This document shows positions 7,273 to 10,329 of a stretch of DNA of 10,329 bases, piece after piece. The position numbers and the translations under genes were made by a program. Source of the DNA: an uncultured Erysipelotrichaceae bacterium. Lineage in GTDB: Bacteria; Bacillota_I; Bacilli_A; Erysipelotrichales; Erysipelotrichaceae. The stretch's first letter is position 1. Every line of letters starts with the position of its first letter. The notes below the pieces were generated by a model, which saw only the letters and a list, made by a program, of their open reading frames with translations, had not been told where the DNA came from and did not search any database. Where the stretch lies: NCBI GenBank assembly GCA_900314345.1, contig OMUX01000184.1, positions 1 through 10,329 on the forward strand, given 5' to 3'.

Positions 7273-7416
7273 TTCATTTCCTCCTGAAATTCTTAAATAT
7301 GGTAACTGAATCGTTTCCGGAAAACAACGTTGATTTTCACAGAACATTCACATTTGCCGCAGATGTTTACTGAATTATTCCACGTTTTTTACATTTTTCT
7401 GAAAACGAAAGCGTTT
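7273..7416 (-). promoter_or_regulatory. tldE-oppA intergenic region with two palindromes
   Basis: The 144 bases ahead of oppA contain the AGGAGG ribosome binding site (7280-7285) and two adjacent perfect palindromes, TTTCCGGAAA (7314-7323) and CAACGTTG (7325-7332), one base apart. I find no convincing promoter: the best pair, TTGTTT with TACCAT at 17 bases, matches consensus poorly (3 of 6 and 4 of 6) and overlaps the palindromes. Such overlap would suit a repressed or activated promoter. Read-through from tldDE is the other possibility, since nothing after tldE looks like a clean terminator in that direction. Confidence 0.45.
7393..7407. promoter_or_regulatory. CodY-box-like motif upstream of oppA
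   Basis: The plus strand reads ATTTTTCTGAAAACG, which matches the CodY consensus AATTTTCWGAAAATT at 12 of 15 positions, including an unbroken 11-base core TTTTCTGAAAA. CodY is the Gram-positive repressor that senses branched-chain amino acids and GTP and often controls opp operons. The site lies about 120 bases upstream of the oppA ATG. It also forms one arm of the hairpin at the end of tldE, so the match could be a by-product of that structure. Whether this organism has CodY cannot be told from the window. Confidence 0.35.
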
Positions 7417-7420
7417 TCAG
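7399..7420. repeat. Perfect hairpin across the tldE stop codon
   Basis: CTGAAAACG (7399-7407) and CGTTTTCAG (7412-7420) form a perfect 9-base stem with a 4-base loop. The tldE stop codon (7419-7417) lies within one arm. In the tldE direction it is followed by AAAAATG rather than U residues, so it is a poor intrinsic terminator there. On the plus strand it is followed by TTTTCATCTTT, but there is no plus-strand gene for it to serve. Confidence 0.55.
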
Positions 7421-8706
7421 TTTTCATCTTTCCCGGTAATCTGAGCCCCGGAAAGCAGTGTTACAGAGGGAACCAGCCAGTTTCCATACTGCGTCTGTTC
7501 CTTTGACATCCGCATGTTTCCGGCACATTCACGCAGGTTTCCCGATACAGAACCGCCCGTCACAATCCGCACAGTATCCCCGTCATGGAGATAGGCAAGA
7601 CGGATTTCACCGGCAATCATGCCGGATGCACTGTCAATCTGGAAGTCAGAGAACTCCACAGCTTCAAGATATCTTCCGCTGCGCAGCTCATTCTCACTGG
7701 ATACTCCTCCACATGCCTCATAATTGCCAGGCATGAAGGAATCCTTGATGCCAAGGTAGCTGCTGTACTTCCTGCTTCCAAGAAACTTCTTCATCACACC
7801 GTCTTCAATCAGCACTTCATCCCTGACCGGTGCTCCTTCCGCATCATGTGCCGCATTGCGCGGGCTGTTTTCAAGGCTTCTTCTAGCCTTCAGTGTCAGT
7901 CTGTCGCCCTTCACATCAGAAACGACATCCTTGCCCTGTTCAAACTGTGAAATCTTCTGATATTTCATCGAAGCATCCGCATGCGCTGCGAAGTACTTGT
8001 AGATCTTCACGCTGTCATCGGTGGAGAAAAGAACAGGAATTTCCTTGCCAAGCATCGGTGTCGGTTCTGCAATCAGTCTGTCCCTTCCATACTGCATGGC
8101 CTTGTGAAGACTGTTTCTCAAAGCCTCTGCGTCACAGCTCCCATTCTCATAGCTCCGGTACAGCTCGATCTCATGCTCGCTGTTCCTGGTATTGACGATC
8201 ACTTCAATCATGCTCCTGGGCCAGATATCTGTGACATCCAGGCCATTGCTGTTCATGAGTCTTCTTTCCACACAGTCCGTGAAGATCTCATACGAGTTGA
8301 TATCTTCACTGTCTGTTTCCCTGACCTTCTGCATTGCCTGAATAAAATCATGAGCATTCTTCTTTACATCCGGTCTTTCCTGTTCTTCATTGTCTGAAAC
8401 GTCGTTCAGTTCATAGTAAGGATTCTGTACATAGTGTGCTTCGCTCAGAAGGTGTTCAATGATTTCCCTTGCCTCATCCTCACTGCAGGTCGGCCAGATC
8501 TCCTGGCTTGCAGAGCCAAGCATCCTACCGTCTTCACTCTTCCTGTATACTGTCACGTTCAGGTGCCGTGTGTCACGCACACGGTTCTGATCCAGATCAT
8601 GACGGATGAAATAGAACTCCCAGCCTGCTGTATGGGTATCACACAGCTGCCATGCATCCGCACTGCTTTCCTCCAGCAGTCTCTTCAAAGTTTCCGCATT
8701 CATCAT
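7417..8706 (-). CDS. tldE: TldE/PmbA-like non-catalytic subunit of TldD/TldE protease
   Basis: This 429-residue protein belongs to the TldD/PmbA family but has no HExxxH motif, the sign of the TldE partner, which supports the TldD active site in a heterodimer. In E. coli the pair trims the microcin B17 leader peptide and degrades the CcdA antitoxin; the complex acts on unfolded segments in the cytoplasm. The family's C-terminal beta-rich domain is recognisable from about 220 onward (KEIPVLFSTDDSV, then the glycine-rich GNYEACGGVSS stretch around 327-337). The ATG at 8706-8704 overlaps the tldD stop as ATGA, giving coupled translation; a second ATG follows immediately at 8703, so the first residue is uncertain by one. 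An AGGCGG site lies upstream. The stop codon is embedded in a hairpin. Confidence 0.88.
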   Translation of the reverse strand: MMNAETLKRLLEESSADAWQLCDTHTAGWEFYFIRHDLDQNRVRDTRHLNVTVYRKSEDGRMLGSASQEIWPTCSEDEAREIIEHLLSEAHYVQNPYYELNDVSDNEEQERPDVKKNAHDFIQAMQKVRETDSEDINSYEIFTDCVERRLMNSNGLDVTDIWPRSMIEVIVNTRNSEHEIELYRSYENGSCDAEALRNSLHKAMQYGRDRLIAEPTPMLGKEIPVLFSTDDSVKIYKYFAAHADASMKYQKISQFEQGKDVVSDVKGDRLTLKARRSLENSPRNAAHDAEGAPVRDEVLIEDGVMKKFLGSRKYSSYLGIKDSFMPGNYEACGGVSSENELRSGRYLEAVEFSDFQIDSASGMIAGEIRLAYLHDGDTVRIVTGGSVSGNLRECAGNMRMSKEQTQYGNWLVPSVTLLSGAQITGKDEN

Positions 8707-10136
8707 CCCAGCACCGCCTTTGCCTTCATGTACGGACCACCGTCCGATACCTTCACGAACTCCTTGTATCCCTTGCCGCAGTATCCGTTTCCGGCAAGTG
8801 CACTGTCCTTTGAAATCATGGAGATGCTGCCAAGAAGATCCGGTACATATCCCGTCATGACAATCGGGGATACCACCTTGCCTGTCAGCTTTCCGTCCTT
8901 GATCTCATAGCCTCTTGATATGATGCACTGAATACCCCAGTGCTTGGGATCTTCCATGCCTGACTGCATGCCGTCCAGAAGATACCCGTATTCCACCGAA
9001 GCAATCATGTCATCCACAGAGCTTGTGCCTGCCTCAAACAATGTATTGGTCATGCGGGCATAGGCCTTGTGTTCATAGTTCTGTCTTCTTCCGTTGCCTG
9101 TCGGCTTAACACCCAGTCTTAATGCAGACAGTTCATCACAGACACCGGTCAGAAGAATACCGTTCTTGATCTCAATGGTATCCTGTGCAGGAGTGCCTTC
9201 ATCATCAAAGGCATAGCTTGCCACCTGTCTGTACGACAGTGCACCTTCATGCATTGTCACAAGATCAGAACCGACACGCTTTCCGATATAGGATCTTCCA
9301 AGTGCCCTGTTCTTGACGAACATGTCCATTTCCACACCATGGCCGAATGCTTCATGAGCAATCAGACCAGTAATCTCCGGTGTGGTGATGATGTCATAGG
9401 TGCCCGGTACGATCTCACTGCTTCCGATCAGATCATCCGTCTGCTTCAGAAGCTCATCCAGCTTCCCCTCCAGGGCTTCAAAGATCTGCGGCCCGTCCTG
9501 TCCGCTGACCGGCACATAGGAAAGATGGGTCCTGCCCTCCTTGAAGGCAATGGCCGCCATCATGCCTTCACTGTAGACATAGCTCTGTCTCATGTCCCTG
9601 TTCTTGGTGAAGAAGCACTTGGAGATATGGGTGGACTGCAGGCTGAGCATGATGTCAATCAGCCCTTCCTTCTTTGCCATCCCTGCATCAGACAGTGCCT
9701 TGGCCTTTCTGACAAGCTCGCCAAGATCACAATCTTCCGGCAGGTCTGTTGTGTCCATTTCCATGAACAGTGTGCATGCCTTGTCTTCCGGAAGACCGGT
9801 ACGGTACACGCTGCTCTGTGTTTCCTCCAGCATGGCAAGCTGCTCCTTCAGAACAGACCTTGCCGCATCTGCGGTTTTTTCCGGGTTTGTCGGATCAAAT
9901 TCATTGAAGGAATATTCGCTGTAGAGACCGTTTTTGCATACACGGATGACGTTTCCTCTTTCCGTGGTCAGTGTATTGTGATCCACGGACTGTGAACGCT
10001 GTGATGCAGATACACGGAAACCAAGGGAATCCGTCGAGAGGATGCTGACATAGTCAAAATCCTTCTCCAGCAATGAAACCACTGCCTTGAGGGCAGGAGC
10101 GATTTCATTCAGATAAGGTGAAAATATAGCTTTCAT
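8703..10136 (-). CDS. tldD: TldD-type metalloprotease, catalytic subunit
   Basis: The 477-residue product carries the TldD active-site motif HEAFGH at 261-266 (HExxxH: zinc-binding H261 and H266, catalytic E262), followed by GVEMD. C453, in GYCGKGYKEF near the C-terminus, fits the third metal ligand known from E. coli TldD. Length is close to E. coli TldD (about 481). With TldE it would form a cytoplasmic heterodimeric protease that threads unfolded peptides into a closed chamber. ATG at 10136-10134 is preceded at 6 bases by the strong site AAAGGAG (10149-10143) and by a TATAAT promoter. tldE overlaps its stop by four bases. The operon points toward the opp genes, so imported peptides are possible substrates, but no substrate can be named from the sequence. 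Confidence 0.93.
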   Translation of the reverse strand: MKAIFSPYLNEIAPALKAVVSLLEKDFDYVSILSTDSLGFRVSASQRSQSVDHNTLTTERGNVIRVCKNGLYSEYSFNEFDPTNPEKTADAARSVLKEQLAMLEETQSSVYRTGLPEDKACTLFMEMDTTDLPEDCDLGELVRKAKALSDAGMAKKEGLIDIMLSLQSTHISKCFFTKNRDMRQSYVYSEGMMAAIAFKEGRTHLSYVPVSGQDGPQIFEALEGKLDELLKQTDDLIGSSEIVPGTYDIITTPEITGLIAHEAFGHGVEMDMFVKNRALGRSYIGKRVGSDLVTMHEGALSYRQVASYAFDDEGTPAQDTIEIKNGILLTGVCDELSALRLGVKPTGNGRRQNYEHKAYARMTNTLFEAGTSSVDDMIASVEYGYLLDGMQSGMEDPKHWGIQCIISRGYEIKDGKLTGKVVSPIVMTGYVPDLLGSISMISKDSALAGNGYCGKGYKEFVKVSDGGPYMKAKAVLG

Positions 10137-10165
10137 CGTTAACTCCTTTCAGTCATGCACCGCCC

Positions 10166-10171
10166 ATTATA
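10166..10171 (-). promoter_or_regulatory. -10 box of the tldDE promoter
   Basis: The minus strand has a perfect TATAAT at 10171-10166, which would start transcription near 10159, only about 23 bases before the tldD ATG and just ahead of its ribosome binding site. At the -35 distance the sequence is poor (TGCACG/GCACGG) and falls inside the GTGCATATGCAC palindrome, which hints that a protein bound there may control the promoter. Confidence 0.55.
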
Positions 10172-10190
10172 CAGAAAACAAAAGCCAACC

Positions 10191-10202
10191 GTGCATATGC
10201 AC
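10191..10202. promoter_or_regulatory. 12-base perfect palindrome between tldD and tRNA-Ser
   Basis: GTGCATATGCAC is a perfect 12-base palindrome without a spacer. It occupies the -35 region of the tldD promoter and lies about 57 bases upstream of the tRNA -10 box. The position suggests an operator or activator site for tldDE. The bound factor is unknown. Confidence 0.45.
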
Positions 10203-10232
10203 AGTCATCCTTTCATGAACAGTTTGTCTGTT

Positions 10233-10264
10233 TTGTCACTCAGTGGTCTGCGGTATGGTATAAT
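10233..10264 (+). promoter_or_regulatory. Promoter of tRNA-Ser
   Basis: An extended -10 element TGGTATAAT ends at 10264, and TTGTCA (10233-10238; 5 of 6 to TTGACA) lies upstream. The spacer of 20 bases is longer than the usual 16-18, so the extended -10 may carry most of the activity. Transcription would start near 10271, five bases before the mature tRNA. Confidence 0.6.
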
Positions 10265-10275
10265 GCTCTGGCCGT

Positions 10276-10329
10276 GGAGAAGTACCCAAGTGGTTGAAGG
10301 GACTGGTTTCGAAAACCAGCAGACGTGCA
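10276..10329 (+). tRNA. tRNA-Ser(CGA), 5' part
   Basis: The sequence begins with a GGAGAAG acceptor strand, the T-A linker and a D-arm closed by CCC and GGG. The anticodon arm follows: stem CTGGT (10303-10307), loop TTCGAAA, stem ACCAG (10315-10319). The anticodon CGA (10310-10312) reads UCG serine codons. The window ends in what should be the long variable arm of a serine tRNA (CAGACGTGCA), so the T-arm and 3' acceptor strand are outside. It has its own promoter and is divergent from tldD. Confidence 0.93.

Noticed and set aside
7273..7347. 25-residue N-terminal extension of OppA from ATG 7347
   Set aside because: It would place residues before a complete lipoprotein signal peptide and skip the strong AGGAGG site that serves ATG 7272.
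7399..7420. Rho-independent terminator for tldE
   Set aside because: In the tldE direction the stem is followed by A residues, not a U-tract, so it is recorded only as a hairpin.
1..10329. CRISPR array, insertion sequence or prophage att site at the tRNA
   Set aside because: No regularly spaced repeats, transposase motifs or integrase gene are seen. The tRNA 3' end, where an att site would lie, is outside the window.

Overview
The window reads as ordinary chromosome of a Bacillota (Firmicutes) bacterium. The evidence is strong AGGAGG-type ribosome binding sites, TATAAT-type promoters, a lipoprotein solute-binding protein with an LAGC lipobox, and a peptide permease of the streptococcal Ami type. 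The G+C content looks close to one half by eye, higher than in streptococci. An Erysipelotrichales-like gut or oral Firmicute would fit, but that placement is only an inference. All protein genes lie on the minus strand; only a tRNA gene at the right edge is on the plus strand.

Layout, right to left (the direction of transcription of the proteins). At 10276-10329 a tRNA-Ser(CGA) gene starts on the plus strand and runs off the window. It diverges from tldD (10136-8703) and tldE (8706-7417), which overlap by four bases and encode the catalytic and non-catalytic halves of the TldD/TldE peptide-cleaving metalloprotease. A 144-base gap with palindromes and a CodY-box-like motif leads into oppA (7272-5170), a 700-residue peptide-binding lipoprotein. 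A 235-base gap with two hairpins and an internal promoter separates oppA from oppB-oppC-oppD-oppF (4934-467), which are tightly packed. Sizes, gene order and recognisable sequence blocks match AmiA-AmiC-AmiD-AmiE-AmiF of Streptococcus (about 500-residue AmiC with a large outside loop, and ATPases lacking the cysteine motif usual in OppD/DppD). At the left edge (348-1) lies the 5' part of an AAA ATPase gene of the FVGRxxEL/archaeal-ATPase type, with its own promoter and a striking 45-base dyad.

How the parts work together: OppA captures oligopeptides outside the cell, OppB/OppC form the channel and OppD/OppF power import. The internal hairpin and second promoter would allow the binding protein and the translocator to be made at different levels. 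TldD/TldE next door cleaves peptides or unfolded protein segments in the cytoplasm, so a peptide-use link is plausible but unproven.

I found no mobile element, CRISPR array or clearly new system. The points most worth a second look are the tandem TGAAT-N4-ATTCA dyads upstream of the ATPase gene, the six cysteines in the outside loop of OppB, and the palindromes in the tRNA/tldD and tldE/oppA intergenic regions.
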